Assembly: GCA_026983895.1 (NCBI GenBank) | Contig: JALSTF010000050.1 | Coordinates: 1 to 19,699, forward strand | From: Sulfurovum sp. | Lineage (GTDB): Bacteria; Campylobacterota; Campylobacteria; Campylobacterales; Sulfurovaceae | Length of the DNA: 19,699 nt | Reading direction: 5' to 3' | Shown: positions 7,301-16,039 of the stretch, piece after piece | Layout of the letters: each line of letters starts with the position of its first letter | How positions within the stretch are numbered: position 1 is the first letter of the stretch | Position numbers and translations under genes: made by a program | The notes under the pieces: model-generated | What the model was told of the DNA's origin: nothing | Database searches by the model: none | Seen by the model: only the letters and a program-made list of their open reading frames with translations

Positions 7301-8527
7301 CTATTCGTTTCTCAACACGGTAAGGGGGTCGGTCTGTGCGGCTTTTCTGGCAGGGTAGAGAGAGGAGAGCAAAATAATGACAGAAGTACCGATAAGAATA
7401 AATCCGAAATCACTCCAGAGAAGATCCACAGGCAGTTTGCTCGTACCGTAGACATCTTCAGGCATTGAAATGATGTCGAAGGTCTTCAATGCCCAGATCC
7501 CCAGTCCGCCAAGAAGGGTGCCGGCAAAGATCCCTGCAATGCCTATAACAAGTCCAAGCCTGAAGAAAATGGCGCGTATTTCACGATGGGTAGCCCCAAG
7601 TGTACGCATCAGTGCGATCTCCGATCTTCTGCTCATAACGGTCATCAGAAGAGAAGAGATGATATTGAGTGAGGCTACGAGTATAATAAGCAGCAGCACA
7701 AGGAAAAGTGCTTTTTTCTCCATCTCCATAGCAGAGAAGAAGTTGCCGTTCTGCTGCCACCACCCTTCTATCACGACTGACGGGGGAAGCTCTTTTCGTA
7801 TTTTGTTGATCTCTTTGAGAGGATCTTTGCAGTAAATGTGGAGTCCGTCATAGTAGCCTATCTGCCGATCGAGCAATTTTTCGAAAGCTTCGAGTGTGGT
7901 ATACATGATGGCTTTGTCATAGGCTTTCAGACCGGATTTGAACACGCCGTCGACAATGAAACGTTTTTGAAGCGGCATGGTCCCAAAACCTGCAGCGGTC
8001 TGTTCTGAAAAATAAAGCGTGACCTTGTCGCCTTTCATTGCATTCATTTCAAAAGAGAGTCCCTCTCCTATAACGACCCTGAACTTGCTTGTCCCCTTCC
8101 CTCTCGCTTTTTTGAAGACATCGTTCAGACGGCTCTCCTTGTTGTAATCGACACCATAGAGCAGAGAACCCTGTACGGCACCGTCATTCTTGGTGATGAC
8201 CTGGGTCGTATAATAGGGGCTGAATTTCATTTGGGGAAATTTTTTTTCAAGCGTATGTATCAAGGATGCATTGACAGCATTTTCTTCAATAGGGAGTACG
8301 GTAAGGGGATAATTCATGACAAAGAGCTTTTTGGTGAACTCTTCCTGTGTACCGTTCATGATCCCCATAGCGATCATCAGGACCATGACCCCTGCTGCGA
8401 TACCTAGAAACGCGAGCAGGGCAGAGATGAAGATAAAAGGATTTTCTTTATCATATTTGAGGTAATGGGTGATGATCTTCCCAACGAATTTTTTGTTGGG
8501 CGTCACCTTTCTGATCGGTGCGGACAT
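7301..8527 (-). CDS. Lipoprotein-releasing ABC transporter permease (LolC/LolE/LolF type)
   Basis: A 408-residue inner-membrane permease of the FtsX/MacB fold that releases outer-membrane lipoproteins to LolA, powered by LolD (not in this window). TM1 is at about 31-57, a large periplasmic domain at about 60-270, then TM2 about 274-298, the coupling segment with SRRSEIALMRTLGATHREI (about 299-317), TM3 about 323-346 and TM4 about 374-393. The C-terminal end PARKAAQTDPLTVLRNE is typical. Only one such permease is present here, so it may work as a homodimer (LolF-like), as inferred for species lacking separate LolC and LolE. The ATG directly follows the secA stop (TAAATG) and has no clear Shine-Dalgarno, suggesting translational coupling to secA. 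Confidence 0.88.
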   Translation of the reverse strand: MSAPIRKVTPNKKFVGKIITHYLKYDKENPFIFISALLAFLGIAAGVMVLMIAMGIMNGTQEEFTKKLFVMNYPLTVLPIEENAVNASLIHTLEKKFPQMKFSPYYTTQVITKNDGAVQGSLLYGVDYNKESRLNDVFKKARGKGTSKFRVVIGEGLSFEMNAMKGDKVTLYFSEQTAAGFGTMPLQKRFIVDGVFKSGLKAYDKAIMYTTLEAFEKLLDRQIGYYDGLHIYCKDPLKEINKIRKELPPSVVIEGWWQQNGNFFSAMEMEKKALFLVLLLIILVASLNIISSLLMTVMSRRSEIALMRTLGATHREIRAIFFRLGLVIGIAGIFAGTLLGGLGIWALKTFDIISMPEDVYGTSKLPVDLLWSDFGFILIGTSVIILLSSLYPARKAAQTDPLTVLRNE

Positions 8528-11167
8528 TTAAGCCAACAGACCTTTTTTGGGTCCGCTCTGTCCACAGCAGTTCTTGTATTTTTTTCCTGAACCGCAGGGG
8601 CAGGGATCGTTTCTTTTTGGTTTCTTGGTCCCTGTGATCGGTTTGAGTTTTTCGGAATCTTCTGCGATCACACCTTCTTCAAAGGATTGGTTCAGCGAAG
8701 CATCTGCCACTTCACTTTCCAACTCTTCTCTGATCTGCTCAACGGCAGCCTCTTCCTCTTCAGGAGAAGTGAAATCGAACTGTACGAGATGCAATACTTT
8801 GACCGCTTCGAGTTTGATGCGTTCTACAAGGTCCATAAAAAGTTTGTAAGAGTCCTGTTTGTATTCCGTAAGCGGATCTTTCTGGTTGTAGCCTCTCAGC
8901 CCGATCCCGGTCTTGAGTACGTCCATCTCATAGAGGTGGTCTCTCCACTGCGGGTCAAGTACCTGAAGATAGAGAATGCGTTCTATCTCTTTTCTCTGTT
9001 CCGGATCGAGTTGGGACATCTTCTCTTCGTAAATGTTCTCCATCATTTCCGTGATCATGGCTTCAAGCTCTTCGATCTCTTTATCTTTAAAGTATTCCGG
9101 GTCTACTTCTATACGCAGCTCTTCCCTGATAAGTGCAGCGAGTTTTTCGACATCATAGTCTTCTTTGGGCATGCCGTCGAAGATCTCAGCTTCGGCAAGA
9201 AGATGCCGCACATACTCGGTACGGTTCTCCTTGATCTTCGCATCGATGTCGAACTCCGGATCGAGAAGCTGGTTACGGAAAGCATAGATCGCTTTTCTCT
9301 GGTGATTGGCGACATCATCGTACTCGAGAATATGCTTACGTGATTCGTAGTGCTGGTTCTCTACCTTCTTCTGTGCCTTTTCCACTGAACGTGTGACGAT
9401 CTTGGAGTCGATATATTCTCCCTCTTCAACCCCCAGACGGTTCATGATGTTTCTGATCTTCTCTCCGCCAAAGATACGCAGAAGGTTGTCGTCAAGGCTA
9501 AGGAAGAACTGGCTCTCACCCGGGTCTCCCTGGCGTCCGGAACGTCCTCTCAGCTGATTGTCGATACGGCGTGATTCATGTCGTTCCGTACCGAGGATCG
9601 CCAGACCGCCAAGTGAACGGACTTCATCGTCGATCTTGATATCGACACCCCGTCCCGCCATATTGGTGGCTACGGTCACGGCACCTTTCTGTCCGGCATT
9701 CTTGATGATCTCCGCTTCCTGCGCGTGGTTCTTGGCGTTGAGGATATTGTGGGGGATCTTCTCTTTCTTGAGCCTCTCATGGATCATCTCGGATTTTTCG
9801 ATGGACGCTGTACCGATAAGCACCGGCTGGCCTTTGCTGTGATACTCTTTGACCTTGCGTACCACGGCATCAAGCTTTTCTCTTTCTGTATTGTAAATGA
9901 GGTCATTCCTGTCGATTCTTTCCACCGGAACATTGGTGGGGATGGAGATGACATCCAGATCGTAAATCTGTGAGAATTCTGTTGCTTCAGTCTGTGCGGT
10001 ACCGGTCATACCGGCAAGTTTTTCATAAAGCCTGAAATAGTTCTGGTACGTGATCTCTGCAAGTGTCTGTGACTCTTCCTGTATCTCTACGCCTTCTTTG
10101 GCTTCAAGTGCCTGGTGCAAGCCTTCGGAATAGCGACGGCCTTCGGAGAGTCTTCCTGTAAATTCATCGACGATGATGATCTCATTGTCCTGTACGACAT
10201 AATCGACATCTTTTTCAAAAATATAATGGGCTTTGAGTGCCTGGTCCAGGTGATGTGAAAGTACGGCATTTTCAAGGGAATAGAGGTTATCCACTTCAAA
10301 GAGGTCCTGTGCTTTCTGAAGTCCCTGTTCCGTCATGACGATGGTACGGTTCTTTTCATCAACAATGAAATCGCCCGTGGTCTTCTCGTCTTCGCCCGGC
10401 CTGGTCTCTATCTTCTCTCCCCGTTCCATCTGCTTGGCAATAGCATCGGCTCTGGCGTAGTGATTCTGGTCTCTCTGTGTCGGTCCGGAAATGATCAGCG
10501 GTGTACGCGCTTCATCGATGAGAATGGAATCCACTTCATCCACGATGGCATAGTGATGTTCTCGCTGTACTTTCTCTTCGAGACGCACTTTCATATTGTC
10601 CCGCAGGTAGTCGAAACCGTATTCGTTGTTCGTACCGTAAGTAATATCTGCGTCATATTGCGCTTTTCTGCCCATATCGTCATGGATATCGGCAGTGATA
10701 CATCCTACGGTATATCCCAGGAATGTGTAGAGCAGGCCCATCTCCTCGGAGTCACGTTTGGCAAGGTAGTCGTTGACGGTGACGACATGTACGCCTTTTC
10801 CCGTCATGGCATTGAGTGCTACAGCCAGTGTTGCAACCAGTGTTTTCCCTTCACCCGTCTTCATCTCTGCGATATTGCCGTCATGCAGGACCATACCGCC
10901 GACCATCTGAACATCGTAGTGTCTCAGTCCCAGTACGCGTTTACTCGCTTCTCTTGTGATCGCAAAAGAGTCGTAGAGTACATCATCGAGACGCTTTTCT
11001 CCGTTCTTTACCGATTCTCTGAGGGTATTGAATGCGGCCTGAAGCTCCTCATCACTCATAGGTTCATAGGTAGATTCGAGTGCATTGATATTCTTTACTC
11101 TTTTCATATAGCTTTTGACGATTCTGTCGTTCTGTGTACCAAAGATCTTTAGTGCAGTTTTAATCAT
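8528..11167 (-). CDS. secA: Preprotein translocase motor ATPase SecA
   Basis: An 879-residue SecA, the ATP-driven motor that pushes preproteins through SecYEG. Seen: Walker A MKTGEGKT at 102-109, upstream adenine-contact glutamine in YDVQMVGG, Walker B region VDEVDSILIDEART, and the motif IV-VI stretch with TNMAGRGVDI and QLRGRSGRQGDPG. The C-terminal zinc-binding and SecB-contact tail is intact: CPCGSGKKYKNCCG, with cysteines at 856, 858, 867 and 868. Length and domain order are normal. The gene starts a minus-strand pair with the lipoprotein permease and faces lolA across 172 bp, an arrangement I recall from Campylobacter jejuni. The preceding GGA lies close to the ATG; the Shine-Dalgarno is weak. 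Confidence 0.98.
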   Translation of the reverse strand: MIKTALKIFGTQNDRIVKSYMKRVKNINALESTYEPMSDEELQAAFNTLRESVKNGEKRLDDVLYDSFAITREASKRVLGLRHYDVQMVGGMVLHDGNIAEMKTGEGKTLVATLAVALNAMTGKGVHVVTVNDYLAKRDSEEMGLLYTFLGYTVGCITADIHDDMGRKAQYDADITYGTNNEYGFDYLRDNMKVRLEEKVQREHHYAIVDEVDSILIDEARTPLIISGPTQRDQNHYARADAIAKQMERGEKIETRPGEDEKTTGDFIVDEKNRTIVMTEQGLQKAQDLFEVDNLYSLENAVLSHHLDQALKAHYIFEKDVDYVVQDNEIIIVDEFTGRLSEGRRYSEGLHQALEAKEGVEIQEESQTLAEITYQNYFRLYEKLAGMTGTAQTEATEFSQIYDLDVISIPTNVPVERIDRNDLIYNTEREKLDAVVRKVKEYHSKGQPVLIGTASIEKSEMIHERLKKEKIPHNILNAKNHAQEAEIIKNAGQKGAVTVATNMAGRGVDIKIDDEVRSLGGLAILGTERHESRRIDNQLRGRSGRQGDPGESQFFLSLDDNLLRIFGGEKIRNIMNRLGVEEGEYIDSKIVTRSVEKAQKKVENQHYESRKHILEYDDVANHQRKAIYAFRNQLLDPEFDIDAKIKENRTEYVRHLLAEAEIFDGMPKEDYDVEKLAALIREELRIEVDPEYFKDKEIEELEAMITEMMENIYEEKMSQLDPEQRKEIERILYLQVLDPQWRDHLYEMDVLKTGIGLRGYNQKDPLTEYKQDSYKLFMDLVERIKLEAVKVLHLVQFDFTSPEEEEAAVEQIREELESEVADASLNQSFEEGVIAEDSEKLKPITGTKKPKRNDPCPCGSGKKYKNCCGQSGPKKGLLA

Positions 11168-11197
11168 GTTTCCGCTTGCCTTAAATGAAGTGGATCA

Positions 11198-11203
11198 ATT
11201 TTA
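11198..11203 (-). promoter_or_regulatory. Candidate secA -10 box
   Basis: On the minus strand TAAAAT is preceded by a T-rich stretch (CTTTTTCGG), resembling the A/T-rich promoters of Campylobacterota, which often lack a conserved -35. It would start transcription about 24 bases before the secA ATG. TATAAC at 11226-11231 (minus) is an alternative. Confidence 0.35.
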
Positions 11204-11309
11204 CCGAAAAAGTGATTAATACTCCGTTATAGGTTTGATAAGCTTCACAGAGCTTTCACTATTTTATGCCAATATGACAGATATTAACCCGAAGCAAGTG
11301 AGTTTTTGG

Positions 11310-11315
11310 TATATT
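11310..11315 (+). promoter_or_regulatory. Candidate lolA -10 box
   Basis: TATATT preceded by GTTTTTGG looks like an extended -10 of the T-rich type used in Campylobacterota. No clear -35 is seen. It is the only good candidate for the plus-strand run from lolA onward. The 172-bp secA-lolA gap holds no other recognisable feature. Confidence 0.4.
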
Positions 11316-11339
11316 TTGAATGAAAAAAAGGATTAGAAT

Positions 11340-11864
11340 TTGAGAAAAACAGTTATAAGTATGACAGTCGGGTTTTCCCTGTATGCAGGAGGTGTAACCC
11401 TGCCGGATCATTTCAGTGCGCACTTTACGCAAATGATCACCAATACAAAGAAGAAGGTTATCAAATATAGCGGGAAAGTACGTTTTTCCAACCCCTCTTT
11501 GATGAAATGGGACTATGTCAAACCGACAAAAAAAGAGGTGTGTACGAATGGCAGGGAATTAACGGTTGTCGATCATGACCTGGAGCAGATATCAACCTAT
11601 CTTATTTCAAAAGGTTTCAACCTCAGTGAGATCATCAAAAAAGCGAAAGAACATAGTCAAAATATTTATGTTGCACGTTACGCGGGGAAGAGCTATACCG
11701 TAAAAACGGATCGAAAAGGACGTCTGCAAAGTGTGGCTTATTATGATGACCTGGATAATAAAGTACAGATAATATTTAATAATATAAAATATGAGAAAGG
11801 TGCATTCGATATGCAAAGTATGACCTGTTCCCATCCCAAAGACTACGATGAGATAAGAGGTTAA
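11340..11864 (+). CDS. lolA: Periplasmic lipoprotein carrier LolA
   Basis: A 174-residue LolA-family protein that shuttles lipoproteins across the periplasm from the release permease to the outer membrane. A short, weakly hydrophobic N-terminal signal (about residues 1-18) is followed by HFSAHFTQMI, then YSGKVRFSNPSLMKWDYVKP, the usual early LolA signature with the aromatic W-x-Y strand. The start codon is TTG at 11340, chosen because AAGGA lies 7 bases upstream and because it supplies the basic start of the signal peptide; the first in-frame ATG (11361) would remove it. Position next to secA and the permease supports the call. The stop is one base before rmuC. Confidence 0.88.
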   Translation: MRKTVISMTVGFSLYAGGVTLPDHFSAHFTQMITNTKKKVIKYSGKVRFSNPSLMKWDYVKPTKKEVCTNGRELTVVDHDLEQISTYLISKGFNLSEIIKKAKEHSQNIYVARYAGKSYTVKTDRKGRLQSVAYYDDLDNKVQIIFNNIKYEKGAFDMQSMTCSHPKDYDEIRG

Positions 11865-11865
11865 A

Positions 11866-13407
11866 ATGCAGGAGATCTTTCAAACGCTACAAAATGATTC
11901 GACGTTGATGTTCGTCGGAGGTATCGCACTTGTCGTGCTGCTTATTATCGTACTGGTGGTCGTCGTGTTCACTACGAAAGCCAAGACCCTCAGCGACAGG
12001 CTCGCCGAGAGCCGTGAGAGTGACAAGATCAAAGGTATCAAGATAGAGGCTTTGGAGAAGGAGCTTCAGAATGCCAGGATCACCAATGCCGGACATGAAC
12101 AGGAATTGCAGCATTTTGCACAGGTAAAAGAAGAGCTTTCCTCCAAGATAGCTGCTTTTGAACAACTTCACCATACCTTCAATACGCTGGAAAAAGAGCA
12201 TGGACAGCTTCAGGCACGCTTCGAAAACCTTGAAGCCCAGCATGAGAAGATTTTGCAGGAACATGCACAGCTTCAGGAACGTATGGAGCATCTTCAGGAA
12301 GAGAACAACAAGTTCCAGGTCAACAATGCAAGGCTGTTGATGAAACTTGAGACAGAGACGCGTCATGCTTCCAGCAAACTTGAAATGATGCAGGAGCATA
12401 AAAAAGAGCTTAAGACAGAGTTCGAACGTTTGGCGAAACAGATCTTTGACGGCAATTCAGAAAAATTCGCTGAGTTCTCCCGCCAGAATCTTGACAGTAT
12501 GATCAAGCCTCTTCAAACACAGATTGAGGAGTTCAAAAAACAGGTTTCTGAAACCTACAATACCGAGAGTCAGGACAGAGCGGTACTCAAGAACGAGATA
12601 CATTCACTCAAAGAACTCAATGAAAAGATCAGCAAAGATGCGATCAACCTGACCAATGCGCTTAAAGGCGAAAGCAAACAGCAGGGGGTTTGGGGAGAGA
12701 TGGTACTGGAGCATGTCCTGGAAGCTTCGGGCTTGCGCAAAGGATTTGAGTTCGAGCGTGAAGTAAGCCTGCATACAGATGACAATGAAGTACTGCGTCC
12801 TGATGTCATTGTGCATCTTCCCGATAACCGCGACCTTATCATCGATGCAAAAACATCACTGCTCTCATACGAACGTTATGTCAATGCAGAAGATGAAGCC
12901 CATAAAAGCACGCATCTTGCTGCGCATTTGAACTCTATCAAAATGCATATCGATACTCTGGCAAATAAGAATTATGAACGTCTCAAAGAGGTGAATACAC
13001 TGGATTTTATTTTTATGTTCATGCCTATAGAAGGGGCATTGGCTGTTGCTTTGGAGCATGACAGCAGTATTTATGACAATGCTTTCAAAAAGAAGATCCT
13101 GCTGGTTGGCCCTACGACACTGCTTGTGGCGATGAGAGCAGTGGAAAATGTCTGGAAATATGAACGCCAGAACCAGAATGCCCAGGAGATCGCAAGAAGG
13201 GCGGGAGCCATGTATGACAAATTCGTACGTTTCTCTGAAGATCTCATCAAAATATCCAAACAGATCGATGCGGTACAAAGCAGTTTTTCCGCTGCGAAGA
13301 ACAAACTCAGTGACGGAAGAGGAAACCTTGTCCGCCAGGTGCAGCAGCTTAAAGAACTTGGCGCACAGACAAGCAAACAGATCCCCAAAGAGCTGGATGA
13401 CAGATAA
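11866..13407 (+). CDS. rmuC: DNA recombination protein RmuC
   Basis: A 513-residue RmuC-family protein, predicted to limit DNA inversion or rearrangement and to have a nuclease-like fold. An N-terminal membrane helix (about 14-37) is followed by a long coiled coil rich in E, Q and K (about 40-230), then the RmuC domain (about 240-490). The hallmark block KQQGVWGEMVLEHVLEASGL is at 271-290, and PD-(D/E)XK-like residues are seen as RPDVIV (D313) and IIDAK (D327, K329). Its start is one base after the lolA stop, with its Shine-Dalgarno (AAGAGG) inside the end of lolA, so the two are probably translated from one mRNA. Confidence 0.93.
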   Translation: MQEIFQTLQNDSTLMFVGGIALVVLLIIVLVVVVFTTKAKTLSDRLAESRESDKIKGIKIEALEKELQNARITNAGHEQELQHFAQVKEELSSKIAAFEQLHHTFNTLEKEHGQLQARFENLEAQHEKILQEHAQLQERMEHLQEENNKFQVNNARLLMKLETETRHASSKLEMMQEHKKELKTEFERLAKQIFDGNSEKFAEFSRQNLDSMIKPLQTQIEEFKKQVSETYNTESQDRAVLKNEIHSLKELNEKISKDAINLTNALKGESKQQGVWGEMVLEHVLEASGLRKGFEFEREVSLHTDDNEVLRPDVIVHLPDNRDLIIDAKTSLLSYERYVNAEDEAHKSTHLAAHLNSIKMHIDTLANKNYERLKEVNTLDFIFMFMPIEGALAVALEHDSSIYDNAFKKKILLVGPTTLLVAMRAVENVWKYERQNQNAQEIARRAGAMYDKFVRFSEDLIKISKQIDAVQSSFSAAKNKLSDGRGNLVRQVQQLKELGAQTSKQIPKELDDR

Positions 13408-13431
13408 CATAAAACACAGGAGAGAAAAGAG

Positions 13432-13785
13432 ATGCATAAAATAATTATTTGGCATAACCCCAGATGCAGCAAATCAAGGAATGCAGCCAATTTACTGGAA
13501 GAGGGAGGTATTGAGGCGGAAGTGGTGAAGTATCTTGATACACCGCCCGATAAAGAGGAGATCAAAGCCGTATTGAAGATGCTGGGTATTTCTGCGAGGG
13601 AGCTGATGCGTACCAAAGAAGCCCTCTACAAAGAGCTTGGCCTGAAAGATGTCAGCGATGAGGAGGCACTCATCGAAGCTATGGCAGAGCATCCAAAACT
13701 CATTGAACGTCCCATTGTGATCAAAGACGGCAAAGCGGCGATCGGCCGCCCCATAGAGAAGATCATCGCACTTCTGGAAGAGTAG
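13432..13785 (+). CDS. arsC: ArsC-family (glutaredoxin-type) arsenate reductase
   Basis: A 117-residue protein of the ArsC/Spx thioredoxin-like family. The catalytic cysteine is C12 in HNPRCSKSRN. The three arginines that hold arsenate in the plasmid R773 enzyme have counterparts here: R60 (ARELMR), R93 (ERPIVI) and R106 (IGRP). This supports a true reductase that uses glutathione/glutaredoxin-like electrons, although YfgD-type paralogues of unknown role look similar. No arsR, arsB or acr3 gene is near, so a dedicated arsenic-resistance operon is not indicated. It lies 24 bp after rmuC with an AGGAG ahead of its ATG. Confidence 0.82.
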   Translation: MHKIIIWHNPRCSKSRNAANLLEEGGIEAEVVKYLDTPPDKEEIKAVLKMLGISARELMRTKEALYKELGLKDVSDEEALIEAMAEHPKLIERPIVIKDGKAAIGRPIEKIIALLEE

Positions 13786-13809
13786 CTTTTTGCTTTCAGA
13801 AGATTTGGG

Positions 13810-13815
13810 TAAAAT
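13810..13815 (+). promoter_or_regulatory. Candidate internal -10 box before the ABC-F gene
   Basis: TAAAAT preceded by TTTGGG lies in the 57-bp gap after arsC and would place a start about 20 bases before the TTG codon. There is no good -35. A tentative internal promoter. Confidence 0.3.
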
Positions 13816-13842
13816 CGCATATTATTATGTGAAGGATATCCA

Positions 13843-15438
13843 TTGCTCAGTACAGTCAATTTAACACAACGTTACGGAAAGAGAGTACTTTTCGACAAGA
13901 TAAACATTACCCTGGATGCGGGGAAACGCTATGGCCTCATAGGTGCCAACGGTGCAGGAAAATCCACTTTTATGAAGATCCTGGCAGGCGAGATAGAACC
14001 CAGTGACGGCGAAGTGCAGCTTCAGCCGGGATTAAAGCTGGGGATGCTCTCTCAGAACCAGTATGCCTTTGAGGATTTTACGCTGAAAGATGCCGTACTT
14101 TACGGAAACAGAAAACTCTACGATGCGCAGAAAGAAAAAGAGAAGCTCTATATGGAAGGTGATTTCGAAAGCGATGCGGTCAACAACCGGCTGGCGGAAC
14201 TGGAGATGATCTGTGCCGATGAGGACCCGACCTATGAAAGTGATGTAAAGATAGAGAAACTGCTGACGACACTCGGTTTCCCTGTAGAACAGCACGATGA
14301 CCTGATGGGTTCTCTCACCGGCGGGGACAAATTCAAGATCCTGCTGGCACAGGTACTTTTTCTCAAGCCTGATGTCCTGCTGCTGGATGAGCCTACCAAC
14401 AACCTGGATATGGAGACGATCGCATGGCTGGAACAGGAACTCAAACGCCATGAAGGAACACTGTTGGTCATCTCGCACGACAGGCACTTCCTCAATGGGG
14501 TAGTGACACACATCCTTGACCTGGATTTTCAGAATATCCGCGAATTTACCGGTAATTATGATGAGTGGTATATCGCAGCCAATCTCATCTCGAAACAGGC
14601 TCAGGCGGACAGGAGCAAAGCGCTGAAAGAGAAAGAAGAACTGGAGAAATTTATTGCAAGATTCTCGGCCAATGCGTCCAAAGCGAAACAGGCGACCTCC
14701 AGACAGAAACAGCTTGACAAACTCGATGTGCAGGAGATCAAACTCTCCAGCAGAAGAGACCCCTCCATTATGTTCAAGCCGCACAGGGATATCGGGAATG
14801 AAGTCCTCGAAGTACAGGATCTTTCCAAGCGTTACGACGGCGAAACGGTTTTTGAAGGGTTGAGTTTCAAAGTCAACAAAGGCGACAAGATAGCCCTTAT
14901 CGGGACCAATGGGGCAGGGAAGACCACACTGCTTGAGATCCTTATGGGCAAACTGGAAGCTGACAGCGGGAAATTCAACTGGGGGCAGACGATCACCACG
15001 ACCTATTTTCCGCAGAATACGACGGATATCGTTACCGGTGACGAAGAACTTCCGCAGTGGATCCAGGGATTCGACCCCAAATGGCACATCGACGATATCA
15101 GAAAGACACTGGGACGTATGCTCTTTTCCGGTGAAGAGCAGAAAAAAAAGATCGATGCCTGTTCGGGAGGAGAGAAACACCGTGTCATGCTCTCCAAGAT
15201 GATGATGGATGCAGCCAACTTCCTTGTACTCGATGAGCCCGACAACCACCTCGACCTCGAAGCGATCGTCGCACTGGGTGAAGCACTCCATAATTACCAG
15301 GGCGGTGTGATCTGTGTTTCCCACGACCGTGAACTCATCGATGCCTTTGCCAACCGTATTATCAAGCTCAACGAGGACGGTTCGGTGATCGATTTTGAAG
15401 GCAATTACGAAGCATACGTAGAACAGCACGAGAACTAA
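13843..15438 (+). CDS. ybiT: ABC-F ATPase, YbiT type
   Basis: A 531-residue soluble ABC-F protein with two ATPase domains and no membrane part; the family acts on ribosomes to relieve stalls or tune translation. Domain 1 has GANGAGKST (34-42), LTGGD (158-162) and LLLDEPTNNLD (catalytic E183). The linker (about 250-305) carries the RFSANASKAKQATSR stretch seen in YbiT. Domain 2 has GTNGAGKTT (354-362), CSGGE (440-444) and LVLDEPDNHLD (E465). Length (531) is close to the 530 of E. coli YbiT, and similarity in recalled sequence is strong throughout. The start codon is TTG at 13843, with AAGGA 6 bases upstream and no closer in-frame ATG. Confidence 0.9.
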   Translation: MLSTVNLTQRYGKRVLFDKINITLDAGKRYGLIGANGAGKSTFMKILAGEIEPSDGEVQLQPGLKLGMLSQNQYAFEDFTLKDAVLYGNRKLYDAQKEKEKLYMEGDFESDAVNNRLAELEMICADEDPTYESDVKIEKLLTTLGFPVEQHDDLMGSLTGGDKFKILLAQVLFLKPDVLLLDEPTNNLDMETIAWLEQELKRHEGTLLVISHDRHFLNGVVTHILDLDFQNIREFTGNYDEWYIAANLISKQAQADRSKALKEKEELEKFIARFSANASKAKQATSRQKQLDKLDVQEIKLSSRRDPSIMFKPHRDIGNEVLEVQDLSKRYDGETVFEGLSFKVNKGDKIALIGTNGAGKTTLLEILMGKLEADSGKFNWGQTITTTYFPQNTTDIVTGDEELPQWIQGFDPKWHIDDIRKTLGRMLFSGEEQKKKIDACSGGEKHRVMLSKMMMDAANFLVLDEPDNHLDLEAIVALGEALHNYQGGVICVSHDRELIDAFANRIIKLNEDGSVIDFEGNYEAYVEQHEN

Positions 15439-15448
15439 GGAGCAGGGA

Positions 15449-16039
15449 ATGGTCATCGATTTTAAAGACAAAGCACTCAATGAAAAATACGGCTTGATGG
15501 CGCAGCTCATCATTCCCCGTCCCATTGCCTGGATCGTGACAGAGGGAGAGGTGCTCAACATCGCACCTTTTTCCTACTTTACCGGCCTCTCTTCCAACCC
15601 TCCCACGATGATCGTCTCCATTGGGCATCGTCCCGACGGCACGCCCAAAGATACCCTGCGAAACTTGAGAGAAACCCGAAAATGTGTGGTGTGCATGGTT
15701 GAAGAAGAACAGCTTGAAATGATGCACTACAGTTCAAAAGACCTGGATGCAAAAACAAGTGAAGCCGAACAGTTCGATATTCCTGTGGAAATGAAAATCA
15801 AAGCGTTTCCTCCTATGGTCAAAGGGGTCAAAGCGGCTTTTTTCTGCGAAACCCTTCAGGAAGTGGATCTTCAGGGAAGCAAGACTATCCCTGTGATCAT
15901 AGAAATTAAACATCTTTATATTGATGATGGCATTATTTCCGACAGGGAAAAGATGTCTCTTGAACTCGATGCCGTTGCGCGTATCGGTAAAAGCTATGCC
16001 AGACTCGGGGAGAAGATCACGCCTCCTCAGATTCCTTAG
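15449..16039 (+). CDS. Flavin-reductase-like, FMN-binding split-barrel protein
   Basis: A 196-residue protein with the flavin reductase-like split-barrel pattern: PRPIAWIVT near residue 24, then NIAPFSYFTGLSSNPPTMI and KDTLRNLRET, which together form the FMN-binding site in the family. It probably binds FMN and passes electrons from NAD(P)H to a partner or to free flavin; the actual substrate is unknown. It starts 10 bp after ybiT with TAAGGAG (overlapping the ybiT stop) at a 6-base gap, so the two are likely cotranscribed. Its last 23 bp overlap the end of the convergent second mltG gene. Confidence 0.82.
   Translation: MVIDFKDKALNEKYGLMAQLIIPRPIAWIVTEGEVLNIAPFSYFTGLSSNPPTMIVSIGHRPDGTPKDTLRNLRETRKCVVCMVEEEQLEMMHYSSKDLDAKTSEAEQFDIPVEMKIKAFPPMVKGVKAAFFCETLQEVDLQGSKTIPVIIEIKHLYIDDGIISDREKMSLELDAVARIGKSYARLGEKITPPQIP

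Noticed and set aside
10460..11152. A 230-codon plus-strand frame opposite secA (also 8687-9343)
   Set aside because: Both lie wholly inside secA, have no recognisable domain, and are explained by codon bias of the real gene.
14032..15561. A 509-codon open frame on the minus strand opposite the ABC-F gene
   Set aside because: The plus-strand frame encodes a full YbiT-type protein with all motifs. The minus frame shows no recognisable domain and is rich in F, I and R runs typical of an antisense shadow.
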